Shown in pieces: positions 10,687 through 23,057 of a stretch of DNA of 64,000 nucleotides. The translations under genes were made by a program, and so were the position numbers. Below the pieces are notes generated by a model. The model had not been told where the DNA came from, ran no database searches, and saw only the letters and a program-made list of their open reading frames with translations. The DNA is from Crotophaga sulcirostris (lineage: Eukaryota > Chordata > Aves > Cuculiformes > Crotophagidae), in the NCBI GenBank assembly GCA_013397455.1, contig VYZB01000214.1:276731-340730 (forward strand), given 5' to 3'. The stretch's first letter is position 1. Each line of letters starts with the position of its first letter.

Positions 10687-13600
10687 AAGTAACTGTCGGT
10701 CTAGAAAGTGAATTACCTCATCTGATGTTGTAGCAGAAACGATTGTTGTGACTTACTCTCCTAATTAGAGGTTTCTCTTCCATGAACTGCCACAGACCTT
10801 TGCTGTGAGCCAGAACAATTTTTTTTCATGGTTCACGTTACTGCTTCCTGTACAAGTGATATTCATACTGCTTTACAGTAAGTTTCCAGATGGAATATAT
10901 GTATTGCATTTGTTGTATATGTTTCGTAGTTCCATCTAGGTACAGGTATATGCCCACTGAAATTTGGATGAATTCCTTTTTTGCATAGAAACAGGTACTC
11001 AAAGTATTGAAAAGAATGTTGCTGTTGTAATATGGAGAGTTTCTTGTCTCTCAAAGTCTGAATGGGTGCGAAATAGCCCAGAGAGATTTTTATCAAGGTA
11101 TTTTAAAACTTATGGAAGAAGAAACAGTGAAAAACCTTTTGCTTCGATTTAAAAGCTGTAAGAAAATATTCAGTGAAGTGAATATAGAAACTCTGAGAGG
11201 CAAAGAGGAAATGGGAAGCGGTGTGTCGTTGCCTCTGATGCCACACCTTACACAAGGGAACTGGAGGAAGCCGTTCGTAATGTAAATAATCCTGATTTTG
11301 TTGGATGAAAGAAGCTGGTTAAATGAACTGTGTTTTACAGAAGCTGTATCAGAGGCTCAGTTACTCTGTCTTGGTCATGTTTATCTTGAAACTATAAAGT
11401 CAAAAATCCCAGTCATGAGTCAGACACTTGTTGGGAGAAGAAGAAGAGCATGAAGATGTGGATTTTTTTCTCGCTGAGGATCTAGAATAAATTTGATTGC
11501 GTAGTGACAGTTTTAAGGTTTGTCTGTAAAACATATCTCTTAAGATGATCCTATAAGAAATCTTGAATGGCATTGGTTCTGAAAATGCAAAGAAAGCAGG
11601 AAGTCTACGTGCTGGGCAAAGCATTCCACTGTTATGTTAGGGCAGAGGGAAGTGTGAACATTTCACTTCTTAGAAAATGCTAACTTGTTTATGGACTTGT
11701 CGTTATTTTCCTGCTGTGTTGCAAGATCAACATGCAGCTGTTCTCAATAACATGCATTTATCTTGCTCAGTGTGTTTTGCTGTGCTGTCATTGTAATTTA
11801 AGATCGTGGTTAACTGATGTTTGGCAATGCCATCTTCTGCAAGAGGGAGGCACTTGCTCGTGCGTGCCCTGCTGATGAGTTTGGTACATCCATGGAAATC
11901 TTACAAAAGACTGCTGAGAAGCCCAACTATGGCTTTTTTGTTCCTTTGCTTTTAAAGAAAGGAAGAGTCAGGTGGTTATGATGAGGAGGAATGAAAACAG
12001 CACCTCAGTTTGCTTGTGAATAAATAGGCTTCAGGAATAACTAGAAAGCCTTCTGGAAAGAAACACTTGTGTATGTGGATAGCACATTTTGGTAATTTTA
12101 ATAAAAAGGGATCTTAAAGCCACTACTATGGAGAATATTTTAGTAAAGTTTTGAGTATATTAATCCCTCTTTTCCTCATTCTTTTCCTTTAATTCCATAT
12201 ATGAAAAAGCATAGGATTGCTAGGTCTGTATTATGATATTTTATTGTCTAATTAATGATCCTATTCAGCATGTAAGGAAGAAGAAATTAGAGTGAAATCT
12301 TAACCACATCTTCACGTTAACCTCACTGGAACCATTTCATTCATCAATAATGCCTCTCTTAGAGCTCAAACTAGAAAAGAGTAAGAAAAGCCAAAGGCAT
12401 GGGGAGGAAGGTATATATACTAAATATCATTTAGAGAAATGAGGACATTAGGAAGCACATGGAGTCTCAGAAAATTTTGGTTTTCTGAGTTAAATTGAAA
12501 TTGCCTTCATTTTTTCCAGCAAGCAGCTTTTCTTTCCCCCATGAATTCTCAGCATTGGTTTTACTGTTCTTCCTTTTCAATGTTCATTGATACTAGAGCA
12601 GGTCATCAGAATCCTTGCTTCCAGCTTTGTTAGTGACTACAGAATGGAGGCTGTGGGACTCTTACTTTGAAAATTTGGGGACCAAGAGTGTCCTGTTTAC
12701 TTATGAAAGTGAAATCCATTGCTTTGGAGTCACCTTGTTGTTCAAACCCTGTGCCATCAGTTCCAGAAAAACCGCATTTGGACTGGATGCCGTGCAGTGT
12801 TCAGTGTGCTCCTGGAGGGGCTTTGAGCTGCAGCAACAGACAAGTTGCCCTAATGGTTATTCTACTTTTCACTGAACTATATGAGAAATGTAATTTGATT
12901 CTTGAAACACTGAGTTACTCTAACATCTGACTTTTAAAAGTCAGAGGCCAATCCTATTATTTTCTGCTGTATTTCTTTATGTCTTTTTCTAGATTAGTAT
13001 CTTACCCTGCTTTTACAATTGTTCTAAATATTAGGTTGAGCTTTGCTGGCGAAAACAAAATTGCTGCGTACAAAAAAAATATTTTTTGTAAAATGAGATT
13101 TTTACTTTGATTAGTGTGTTTATATGTAAGTTCTAGATTGTTACCCTCTCTGTCTTACTGTTGAGCATGTCAGCTGGTGGAGTTTAGGAAGTTGCACTTC
13201 CAAGTATTCTGCCCCAAATTATGGTGAAATTCAATGCAACCCATTGTTTTTTCTGTTCTGGATTTTCATCACTGCAATAACAGCAATTCCTAAATAATTT
13301 GCTTATTTGATGAGTATTTTTGTCCCAATTACAGTGTTTTCCGTTCCAGAAGGCTCCAGGTCTTTTAAGCCCTATGTACAATAAGTGCAGAATTGTTACA
13401 AGCCAAAATTCAGAGCAGTAAATGGGGGTGTGCAATAGAATTATCCATATGGCTACAAGGAAAAAGGAGGAAATTCTGGCTGAGAATCTTAAGTCAAACT
13501 CTAGAAATTACAAAAAGTGATGTATGATACAGAAAAGAGCTGTCAGGATCCAATATTATAACAGTTATTCTGCCTTCACCTCTCCTTGAGTGTACATACA

Positions 13601-15708
13601 GATAATTGATGGGACCCCTTCAGTTCTCTCTGGAAGCATAAGGAGGGGAGATTTGAACCAGTTTGTGTTTGGACTTTGGGGAATTACAGTCCTTTAGCTG
13701 AGCACCCAGATTCATCAGTTTTTTTAGATTGCTAAATGTACCAACAGTGTCTCTGAGAATGGCCAGCCTGGTCCTCTGCCTGGCATTGAAATTTCAGATT
13801 GCACTGAAAGAGCTGGCTGCCCTGACTGCTTGGCTCTAACTGAAAACCAGCTCTTAGGAACAACAAATTTGAGATTCTGCTTTTTATCTATTAGCTCATG
13901 AAAGCTGTTTGTTTTTCTGTATTTGTTCAGCTCAGGCTGTGACTTTTGGAATAAGGAAACTGATTCCATATTTCATCGTTATAGAATATTTGTCGAGAAA
14001 AAAGGGCTTTGCCATTTTTCCATTCTGATTTCCATGCATAGTTTTGTAAAGTGCCTTTGTAAGTTTTAAAATCCTAGGATATGTGAGAGAAGAGCCTGTC
14101 TTAGTTAATGAACACTAGCAAAAGTTTTGTAAATAATTATATTCTTAAGTAAAAGTCATCCTCACAGAACAGAATGTGTGTACATCTGAGGCAGGTTTGG
14201 TGAAGTTTTGTATCCATGAAGGGCCCCTTTCAAAATGTATCTGTGATCTCTTCTGCTGATGTTTGATTGAAAATAACTTTAGGTTAACCTTCTCAAAATG
14301 CCGTGGTATTACTTATTTAGCTGTAATTCAGGAGAAAGTTAGGGTACGCATTGAAGTTGTAGTAATTCAGGGTTGTCATTGAGGAACCATTCCATAGCTC
14401 AGAGACATTCAGTTTTATTCTTATGGGAGAAGAAAATAATATTTTTTTTTATCTTTGTTATTTTGATTGTATTTAATCATACTATAAATTGTGGTGTTTG
14501 ATTGCCAGCAGCACCCCAGCAAGATCTCTGCATGGTGTTTCTGTTCCCACATCAAAAGCCCTCAGAACTGCACATGCAGAATTCTGGCGTGACTGCTTAC
14601 ATGGGGAGGTTAAAGCTCTGTAAACAGAGACACTCCAAGACTTGAACTTGCTCAGTGTACATGCTTGCATTCCTTATGTGTGCTCAGGGTGGGAAATAAA
14701 CCAAGGAAGTTTTCCTCACTGTTCCTGAAGAGAACTTGGTTACCTGCAGTTCCTGCTCAGCAATGCTGTTACCTAGGCTTTGGTGTTAATTCTTGATGAA
14801 TGAACACATCCTCAAGAGGAGATGCCCAGCAAAGTCCGGGGGAGAAACAGGCAGTTGTGCTGTGACAGGAGGGCAGTGGTTGGTATAAATCAGTATCAGC
14901 TTACCTTGCTTATGTAATTAAGTCCTGTGGTACCTTGACAGTTTCAGGTGGGCTGTAGACCACTGGGAGCAGCCAACAGCAGAGCTCTGTATAGCCACAC
15001 TCCTGCGTTCTCCCTTCTCTAACCAGAGATTTGTCAACAGTTCTGTGTTTGTATGAAATTGCACTAATGTGTGTCTGTGCAGTTACAGATAATATGAAAT
15101 CCTTCTAATATTCTGTTTGTTTGGTGCAATTGGAAGCTATTTATTATGCCAATGAGTGTTCACAACAGTCAAATTCGTATTTAACCTGTACGGCTACGGA
15201 ACAGCATTAGAGAAGAAAATGTTGCTCAAGTGGGTATATAGTACTTGAGCAATCAAATCACAATGGGGTATCTACATCGTTCTACCATGAATGAGACAAA
15301 CCAGAATACAGATGATTTTTTTCCTTATTTTATTTGAATTTTGAGTAACATGCTGTTTTATAGGTGGTGGTATTGTTGGTGCATTTTTCTGGTGTTCTGA
15401 CTTCCCTTTGAAAATTTCAACCAAAATTGTTCAAATATTCCAAAGACTGAAGCTATTGGAAAGAGACTTCTCAATGTTAGCTTTCTAGAGACCTTTGAAA
15501 GTCTATAACTATTTAAAATATGAGCAGAGCAACTGTGACACATTATGTTACATTAGACTATGTTAAATTATGAACATAGTGGGGGGCTAATAAGGCCTGT
15601 ATAGATAATCTGAATTCCTGGAGTTCGCATGTTTTGAATGCTTTCTGGTCTTGTTGCCATGTGGATGTACAGCAGTTTACACAAGGGATTTGTCTCATTT
15701 TGCTTTAG
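10687..15708. other. Probable large intron
   Basis: About 5 kb without a recognisable CR1 copy or supported exon. A 22-base near-perfect palindrome of A and T runs lies at 13069-13090. Several acceptor-like sites (about 12523 and 13033) lack a matching donor and phase. Confidence 0.35.
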
Positions 15709-15804
15709 ATTATTGGTTGCCAAGTTCGAAGAGAGCCCCTGGAGTCTATGGAACGGTACACTCGTTGGATCAACAACCTGACTGAAGAACAGCTCCTTAC
15801 ACAG
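15709..15804 (+). CDS. Probable internal exon, unidentified protein
   Basis: 96 bases between acceptor CATTTTGCTTTAG and donor CACAG|GTATTC. Exactly one frame is open, with 32 full codons and phase 0 at both ends. The peptide starts IIGCQV, continues [18 protein letters not shown] and ends TEEQLLTQ. It is charged, with Trp and Tyr, and looks like ordinary folded protein. It splices in frame to 17361-17448. I do not recognise the family. Confidence 0.6.
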
Positions 15805-17360
15805 GTATTCGTGGCTGAAAGCACAACAGAAAAATACAGCCAGAGGTTAATTTAGATGGATTTTTTCAGTCATTAGCAATATTTGATTACTTACTGTGGT
15901 TACAGGTTCTGATATTTAAAGGATGTTTTTGTTAAGATACATGGTGCATGGGGGCATTATGCAGTGGTGACTTCACACTGAGTGAGAGTGAAGCTTTCAG
16001 CTTCTGGTTCGGAGGGAGCCTTACATTCCTCACTGCTCTGTGTGGTGCATACGCTTTCACATTCTAACCATTAGTTTAGGGTGTCCTTTTTAAGAGGTGT
16101 ATTTAAATACAAAAGGAGAAAATTATTTCTTGAGAATACTCTCCACCGGTCTGAATACCCCACAGCCTCTGCATCTGCTGGAGTTTCACTGGAGACCATT
16201 GTCATATCACCATTCTGCAAGCGTTGGCCATTGGGCTTGTGATGTGTGTTTGTGAGTGAGATGCAACTTGCGCAGCTGAAGATGACAGCTCTGGCACAAA
16301 GAGAGGTTGTTTCATTAGGCAGGTAACCAGTGCTGAACTGGAAGAGACTTTGGCAAAAACAAGTTAAACTGTGGGAGAAGTCAGTCCAGCTTGTCGAGGA
16401 ATGTGTGTGCTGAGCATTATAATGAATCCAGTGGATGGTTAGCAGAGACCATCCCAGCAGGCATTAAGTTTGTGGGGCTGGGGTTTGTGATGTGGGGATA
16501 GGAAGACATTTCTTTATGATTTTCATGGATTTCACTGGCTGAAAAGATTAACATCACTGATTTGTTAGACTTCGTTGTACACTTCGTTGTGTTGTGTTCT
16601 CCATTACCTTAACCCCAAAGCCATTCTTACAGGTTTGCTGTGGTGATGGTAACACAAGAAGTAATCTGTAGACCTTGTTTTAAAATTGACAACATTGTGT
16701 GGTTCCCTATAATTCACCCAGTGGAAGTTACAGAAAAAGTTACCTATAGAAGGTTTGGATTTGCCTTTGAGTATGGCATTGGAGAAAAATTATTTTAAAA
16801 CAGTGAATATCTGTGACAGCAACATCTGAGTCAATGTGTTGTTGAAAAGAAGAGCAGGAAAAATTTGAGGATGTGAAAACTTGTCCTACACAATTTGAAG
16901 TGCTTTGTATAAGTGGCCACTGAATGGGAAATTAAGCTGGAAATTAAAAAAAAAATCGTAGTTTTGATATTATTTAACAACAGGTATGGAAAAAGAAAAC
17001 CCCTTTTAAGAGGGGATGGGTGTCTTCTGGAAGAGATGATTTAGTGTAGTGATAGTCGGATGCAAATACAGTTATCTAGGAAGTCCCTTGCAATCTGGCA
17101 GGCTTACAGATACCTCTTAAAGCTTCAACCAAGCAGCTTGTGCAGTCCATTAATTTACATAGGATTTAAATTCACACATTTTACAAATAGATGAGAAATT
17201 TTGGAAAAATCACTGGGAATGGAACTGAAAGGCTGCATAGCAGAACCTGCGCTGCCTGTCCATGAGTTTATTAACAAGATGAGATTTATAGAATAACACT
17301 ATTTATGTGTTCCTAATTTTTTTTTAACTTGTTAACTGTTCTCCACCAAATTTAACACAG
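15805..17360. other. Intron between two probable exons
   Basis: 1,556 bases without a recognisable repeat. It ends with a long T run and a pyrimidine tract before the acceptor CCAAATTTAACACAG. Confidence 0.5.
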
Positions 17361-17448
17361 AAACAGAAGTTGCTCAAAGACAATAGATGTTTGAAAATGC
17401 TGTGGAAGTATGAAGCAAGGAGAGATTGCTCTTCAGCAGCTGCAATCC
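17361..17448 (+). CDS. Probable penultimate exon, unidentified protein
   Basis: 88 bases from acceptor TTTAACACAG to donor AATCC|GTATGT. Entered in phase 0 from the exon ending at 15804, it is open for 29 codons and leaves one base. That base joins GT of the exon at 22978 to form an Arg codon. The peptide begins KQKLLKDNRCLKMLWKYEA and ends SSAAAI. It is strongly basic and probably helical. Phase agreement on both sides is the main support. Unrecognised. Confidence 0.52.
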
Positions 17449-19342
17449 GTATGTTGTTAAGCACCACAGAATCCACTTAGACTGAGGTTTTAGGTGCCTA
17501 GTCCTAAGACAGGCTTCAGCTGTGGCACCAGACTGTGGGAACCTTGGCTTTCCTACCTCTGGAGCTAAAAGAACTGCTTGGTTTCCAGAGCAGCTGTGTC
17601 ACCATATGGCACCTGCCTCACTATCCATTCTTCTATCAAACATAGGTAGGGAGATCATTATTTTGCCTTTCTTTAACTTAGGAAAGTCTGGAGAGGAGGA
17701 GGAATTGGGAGTAAAACCCATCTTAGCTGTTCTTTAATAATGGGGATAAGTATCAATTATGTAAGGATAGGCCTGATTTGTCCCACTGCCCTGCCCCCAG
17801 GACACTGTACATTTTATTTGGATGTGCCCTTTGAAACTCTCTTCAGTAATAAGTAAGCCTCAAGAAAACTCTAATGAAGGGCATTTCCTAATGGATTTGT
17901 AGGATCTCTGGGAGGAGCAGTCCTTCAGGAAATTCAGGAAAATTTGCTTTAATTTACAGCATGTTGTCTCCAGTGGTTTCCCGTAGTGAAACAATGTCCA
18001 ACTTTTTCTAGCTGTCTCTGCACTCCGTGCCCAGGTTTGTGTCCCGTTGTCCCTGCTGCGGTTCTGTGCCAGGCACAGCCAGGTTATTTGTGCTCTACAC
18101 TGGGGGCAGGAGGAGCCAACTGAAAAAAAAAAGGCAATTATCAAGAATGTGTAATCCCTGTCATAATATCCATGTTATGAATCACATAATATTGTGTAGC
18201 CTTTGCTTGCTCTCCCAGACAGTGACTGGAGTCCAGGTGGAGAGGGGGATCCTCAGGTGGTTGGTGGCTCCGTGTGCCGCAGCGCTGGCTGTTGGTTTTC
18301 ATCGCTTGAGTCGGTACCAGGGTTCTGGATCAAATGTCCATCCTCTGCTCTCATGCTGAGAAGATTATTCAGTACGAAATGTTTCTAGCATTTAAACTGT
18401 TCTTTTCCCTTTGCCCCGGCCTCTTGATGCTTACTCATCCATAAAATGTGTCTCTCAACAATTATACTGTAACATTCCAAAGACCCTCTATGGTATGCGT
18501 GAAATTTCAGAATATAGACCCCAGAGAATGGGGGGGAGAGTACAAAGGGAGCATAATAATGAGAGAACTGCTCTTTAAAAGATCAGTATTTGCTTATTTA
18601 AGGATATCTTCTGTATAAATGATGAGTTATTAAAACACTTGTATAGAAGCCTTAAAATTCATGAGTGTGTGCTCTTGCAGACTTGCTGTCTTTCTGGCCA
18701 TAGTGAAAAACAACAGGCAATTTTAATTGTCCATTAAGTGCAGAACATAGTGACAGGTACAGGAAGAAAATGGATAAACAAATTCAGAGAACTGATTGAT
18801 TTGATGTCGGAGTAAATGAAAAAATTTAGATTAAGACTAATCCTGCAAGATATCTGAGTCTGAGTTGTGCTTGAAGTATGACTGAAGTGTGGTCATACAG
18901 CCCTGTTGTACACAGGAAATTTTACTGTGCTGTATAAGTAAAAAAGTCTGCATGGTTTTGAGGTTGGATTAATGACACAAATATTTATACAAGGAGATTT
19001 TGTAACATTGCAGAGTTCATATCCATGTCTGTTAAATTACTCCTCTAGGTGAGTTCTGTCTCACAGCCAGCCTGTGAAGTATTCTGTTCAGCCTGAAGCA
19101 CAGTTCCGTCTGACCTGCCCTTTTTCCCTCCCCAAAGACAGGAAACCTCTCTGCTTTCCTGTGGTTGCTCACTCAGAGAGCAGGGGGGGAGTGCAGAGCG
19201 GTGTGTGAGGAGGTGCTTGCCAACAGGAGAGGGCTTGGTGATGGGTGAGGGTGGGTTGTCCTTGCTTAGAGAAGCAGCGATCTGGAGACGTTTGATGTTG
19301 AGATGGACAAGTAGGGCTGAGTGTAAGGGAAAACTGCCAGGG

Positions 19343-19457
19343 ATTACATTTTCAGAAATGTAATGTCCTATTTTTCAAAGTAATTTTCAGAAGTACTGAG
19401 GAGTAATGTCATTTGAGACTCCTCAGTACTTCTGAAAATTACTTTGAAAAATGGGAC
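19343..19457. repeat. Near-perfect inverted repeat with adjoining small hairpin
   Basis: Arms at 19365-19402 and 19420-19457 are 38 bases each and match at 37 of 38 positions, around a 17-base loop (19403-19419). A perfect 9-base hairpin (19343-19351 with 19356-19364, loop TCAG) abuts the left arm. The octamer GTAATGTC occurs at 19360-19367 and again at the start of the loop (19403-19410). The near identity of the arms implies a recent event, gene conversion or selection on structure. It lies inside the predicted last intron. No transposon termini or target-site duplication recognised. Confidence 0.9.
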
Positions 19458-19569
19458 AAGAAGTAAAAATAAAATTGAGACTTGGTTATTAATGAGGGAC
19501 TGCAGTTAGGGATGTGGCTGGAACAGACTAAAACTTCAAGTGTCTGAGTGTTCCAGTTAGTCATACTTC

Positions 19570-19624
19570 ATCATCCCTGTTTATCCTGTTGATGTTTTAT
19601 CATCCCTGTTTATCCTGTTGATGT
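19570..19624. repeat. Tandem duplication, 29-base period
   Basis: Two identical 26-base copies, 19570-19595 and 19599-19624, each containing ATCCCTGTTTATCCTGTTGA and separated by three bases. It lies about 110 bases after the inverted repeat. Confidence 0.92.
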
Positions 19625-20798
19625 GCCAACTTACAGATAAATGTCGTTTGAGCTTCACTTGGACTTCTCTCTCATTACCTTTGGTAGCGTAAGGAAACTT
19701 GATTTTGTGTAACAGATGAGGGACGAACACCAGCTTTTGTTTTAAAAGGGGATCAGTGAGATTGAAGTAGCTGTAACTTTATTTTTTCTTTCAGAAAAAA
19801 AGCCTGCTCCAACTACAAGTTTCCAACTAATTTAGTGATGTTTAGTTCTCAGGTGGCCCTCTCTGTGTGAGACAGCAGAGCAGATACACCCTTCACCTCC
19901 TATAATTTTCTTTCTTTGAAATTCTAACTCAAAGTGCTGGTTCCACAAAAAAAAGGAAAATGTTTTTACTGTGGCTTTCAGTGTAGTAAAAATTATTGAT
20001 TTAAAACATTTGTACTGCAATGCAGCTCCCTGTTACAGCCTTATATATAGGAAAAAGCATTTTTTGTCTCTTGCAACTGGGCACTGAACAGTTTTTCACA
20101 GTTTAAAAACTATGTATGAGCATGAGTTAAGCATAAGCTATTTATTATTGGAAAATCACTTCTGTGTTTTGGCTTCAGCTCTTAGTGATGAAAGTTCTGG
20201 GCCAGATTTTCAGGAGAGCTCAGTACTTTCCATAGTAATTGGAGTGACTCAGTGTGTATGGAAGCACCACTTCCCGGATTGGATTGGGGGTCTAAAGGCA
20301 GCTTGGTGTCTCACAGTCAGCATTCTGTTTCTGCATATTTTTTTATACTGCCTTCACTCTACTATGTTTGACATTTGTCTCAGCAGTAGTTCTTCCTTGT
20401 CTGACTTTTTGGGCTGGTTAAGGAAGCTGAAGTTTAAAATATTTACATCCACCATACCCTCTCAAAGTATTAACAATACAAGTTACACTGTTAAATTTGA
20501 GGCTCTTTTCACTTTGTGTTGTAAAGAAAACAGATTATGGCCCAGACCAACAGCTCTAGGGATCCAGATTTAGTGCTTAGTTCAATTTTATTTTTTTTTC
20601 CTTAGGGCAAGAGTGACAAACTGGGCCATGGCATTTTTATTCTGACTATACAGCCTTGGTTGTATGGACCATGAGTGGAAGTTCCGGAGCTGAAGTTATG
20701 CAAATAAAAACCACTAATATAGAGCTTTTCAAAGCACTGGCTTGGATCAGCTGTAGCTGTGAGTGGTGTGTGCTCTTTTATAAAGGATGGATACTTAG

Positions 20799-20898
20799 TT
20801 GATGGGTTGGTGTTAGTGTTGGGTTATAGGTTGGACTCGATGATCTCAGAGGTCCTTTCCAACCTTGTGATACTGTGATACTGTGGTACTGTGGTACT
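20799..20898 (+). mobile_element. CR1 LINE, 3' end fragment
   Basis: Forward-oriented terminal 100 bases of CR1. It starts in the GATGGGTTGGTGTTAGTG stretch and ends in an expanded ATACTGTG/GTACTGTG tail of about five units. Confidence 0.92.
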
Positions 20899-20929
20899 TG
20901 CCTGTTCATGCATTGCACTGCCGTGATCT

Positions 20930-21090
20930 TGAGGGTGATCCAAGCCCCATCCGTGGAAACATTCCAGGGCAAGTTCAATGGGGCTCTGAGCAAACTCATC
21001 CAGTTAAAGATGTCCCTGCTTCTGCAGGGGGGTGGACTGGATGGGCTGTAAAGGTCCCTTCCTACCCAGATCTTTCTATTATTCTATGAT
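20930..21090 (+). mobile_element. CR1 LINE, older subfamily, 3' end fragment
   Basis: Degenerate forward CR1 end. The segment around GGTGGACTGGATGGGCTGTA leads to a tail with TTCTATTATTCTATGAT. The left boundary is approximate. Its tail type and divergence place it in an older subfamily than the copy just upstream. Confidence 0.8.
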
Positions 21091-21866
21091 TAGCATACCC
21101 AATTCCTCTGGAAGCAGTGCTTGTGTCTGCAGCCCACGTTCTGGGAACTGGGCTGCCAGTGTTTGGCAGGGAGGTGGAGCGGGCACACGCTCTGTGGTTT
21201 GTGGGGGGATGGCCAAGCCTGGCCCCAGCAGAAATCAGGGCTGCTGCGATGCACGAGGGGCACAACCAGGGAGGAAATGCTCTTGCGTGGGGCTTCAGTG
21301 TAAAACTGCTGGTGCTCCACCGCTGCTCTGCGTGAGGTGGGTTCTGCGATGGTGGATTTAACCTTTGCATCACTTGCAGTGGCTGCTCCTGCAGCACAGG
21401 GAGGGGCAGCAGAGGAGAAATGCAAACCCAGCAGCTTTGTACCCTTCGCACAAAGAATATCGTGGTGAAACTGAAAATACTGATGCTGCTGATAAGCAAA
21501 TTGTGGTGGCTTCGTAGTTGCTGCAGATGATAGTGATTTTTTCAGAGCTACCAAAAGTGAAAAAACAAATGTTCCTAGACTTCTTTTTTAGAGAAATTTG
21601 ACTTATTTTCCAAGATTTTCCATTCATTTATGCTCTTGAACTTAGTGTTAAATTTAGTAGAGTAGATATTAAGCATACCTGTCAGCGCAAGAGGTAGGTG
21701 TTCAGAAATTCATGGAATTATTATTTTCAGATATATAGTTTCTCAGCATGCCAGGAGGACTACAGTTATTTTGTCTAATTCTTTCCATACAATATCAGAA
21801 ATAAATAAGTACAGTAGCAAACATATTCATCTTGGGATTATGATTATTTTATGAATTAAGACAAAA
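21091..21866. other. GC-richer non-coding stretch
   Basis: The first 250 bases are GC-richer than their surroundings and open in several frames on both strands, which suggests composition, not coding. An acceptor-like site at about 21380 opens a frame to about 21520, but no donor fits the exon chain. Confidence 0.35.
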
Positions 21867-22503
21867 CCTTGAGTCTGCAATGTGCACTCACAGCCCAGAA
21901 GGCCACCTGTATCCTGGACTGCATCAAAAGAAGAGTGGCCAGCAGGGCAAGGGAGGTAATTCTCCCCCTCTGCTTCTCTCTCATGAGAACCCACCTAGAG
22001 TCCTGTGTCCAGTTCTGGAATCCCCAACATAAGAAGGACATGGAACTGTTGGAATGGGTCCAGAGGAGGCTACAAAGATTATCCAAGGGCTGGAGCACCT
22101 CTGCTATGAGGACAGGCTGAGAGAGTTGGGGTTGTTCAGCCTGGAGAAGAGAAGGCTCTGGGGAGACCTTAGAGCAGCCTCCAGTAGCTGAAGAGGGCTA
22201 CATAAAAGCTGGGGAGGGGCTTTTTACAAAGGCAGGTAGTGACAGGACAAGAGGGAATGGCTTTAAATTGGAAGGGGGAAGATTTAGATTAGTCATTAGG
22301 AAGAAATTCTTCATGGTGAGGGTGGTGAGGCCCAGGTTGCCCAGGGAAGCTGTGGCTGCCCCATCCCTAGAGGTGTTCAAGGCCAGGTTGGATGGGGCTT
22401 TGAGCCCCCTGATCCAGTGGGAGGTGTCCCTACACGTGGCAGGGGGGTTGGAACTGGATGGGCTTTAAGGTCCCTTCCAACCCAAACCATCCTATGATAC
22501 AAT
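21867..22503 (+). mobile_element. CR1 LINE, older subfamily, long 3' fragment
   Basis: About 637 bases of forward CR1 covering the ORF2 C-terminal region and 3' end. Recognisable blocks are CCTGGACTGCATCAAAAGAA, GTCCAGTTCTGGAATCCCC, AGCCTGGAGAAGAGAAGGC and GGTCCCTTCCAACCCAAACC. The reading frame is broken into short pieces (21869-22120 and 22268-22468), so the copy is a decayed fossil. Confidence 0.95.
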
Positions 22504-22977
22504 GGTTCGATTTAAAGAATGGTTCAACTTCTACTTAAAACACCATTTTAGTCTTTTTCACTTTGGAGAGTTTTTTCTGTAACTAAAGACAAAATAAGTG
22601 TGCTATCTATATAATTTAGCTTGTTCAGCTTGTAGAAAGATTGTTTTACCTATCTGACCAGGGATGTGATGCCAGAATGTGCTACTGAAAGCTGTTATGT
22701 GGGTTCACTGGTATAAAACTGAATTGTATCAGTGTAGCTCAAAGCTACATCTTAATTCCCTACAACTTGTAGGCAAATGTAGCCACATCTCTACTAGAGA
22801 GCTGCACTGCTGTGAGTGCAGTGAAATAGTCAATGTAGAGCAAGTGTCTGTAGCACAGCCATTTCTTACATGAAAGTGTTTATGCCTTGTGCTGCCTGTT
22901 GGATTGCTGTTACAGTGCAAGAGCTTTGAATTAGTGTAATGTATTCCTGATAGTTTTTTTCATCTTCCTCTCTCTAG
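22504..22977. other. 3' end of last intron
   Basis: No repeat recognised. It ends in the pyrimidine tract TTTTTTTCATCTTCCTCTCT leading to the acceptor AG at 22976-22977. Confidence 0.45.
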
Positions 22978-23057
22978 GTCTGGATTATCTCCTACTGTAT
23001 GAGTATGTAACAAGACAGAATAATATGACTGATGGAAGTTCAGATCCTAAGCAGTGA
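22978..23057 (+). CDS. Probable terminal exon, C-terminus of unidentified protein
   Basis: The acceptor is the best in the window: a nearly pure pyrimidine tract then CTAG. With one base carried over from 17361-17448, the first codon becomes Arg and 25 further codons run to TGA at 23055-23057. The peptide contains LDYLLLYEYVTRQNN and ends TDGSSDPKQ. Leu and Tyr are followed by a polar tail, typical of a protein C-terminus. Direct splicing from 15804 would instead give a ten-residue tail ending at an earlier stop (TAA), which could be a minor form. Unrecognised protein. Confidence 0.58.

Larger units (their letters stand above)
17449..20798. other. Part of last intron
   Basis: It holds the inverted repeat at 19343-19457 and the tandem duplication at 19570-19624, described separately. 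A frame of 153 codons at 20112-20573 has no supporting signal and is about the length expected once by chance in a window of this size. Confidence 0.4.

Noticed and set aside
19795..19852. Exon-like segment with an excellent acceptor (TTATTTTTTCTTTCAG) and a GGT donor
   Set aside because: In the phase left by the upstream exons the frame stops after 11 codons, and the other phases do not fit the chain from 15804 to 22978.
20112..20573. 153-codon plus-strand frame
   Set aside because: No splice, start or similarity support. Frames of this length are expected about once by chance in six frames of 64 kb.
21381..21520. Open frame after an AG following TTTGCATCACTTG
   Set aside because: No usable donor, open in several frames because of composition, and not needed by the phase chain.
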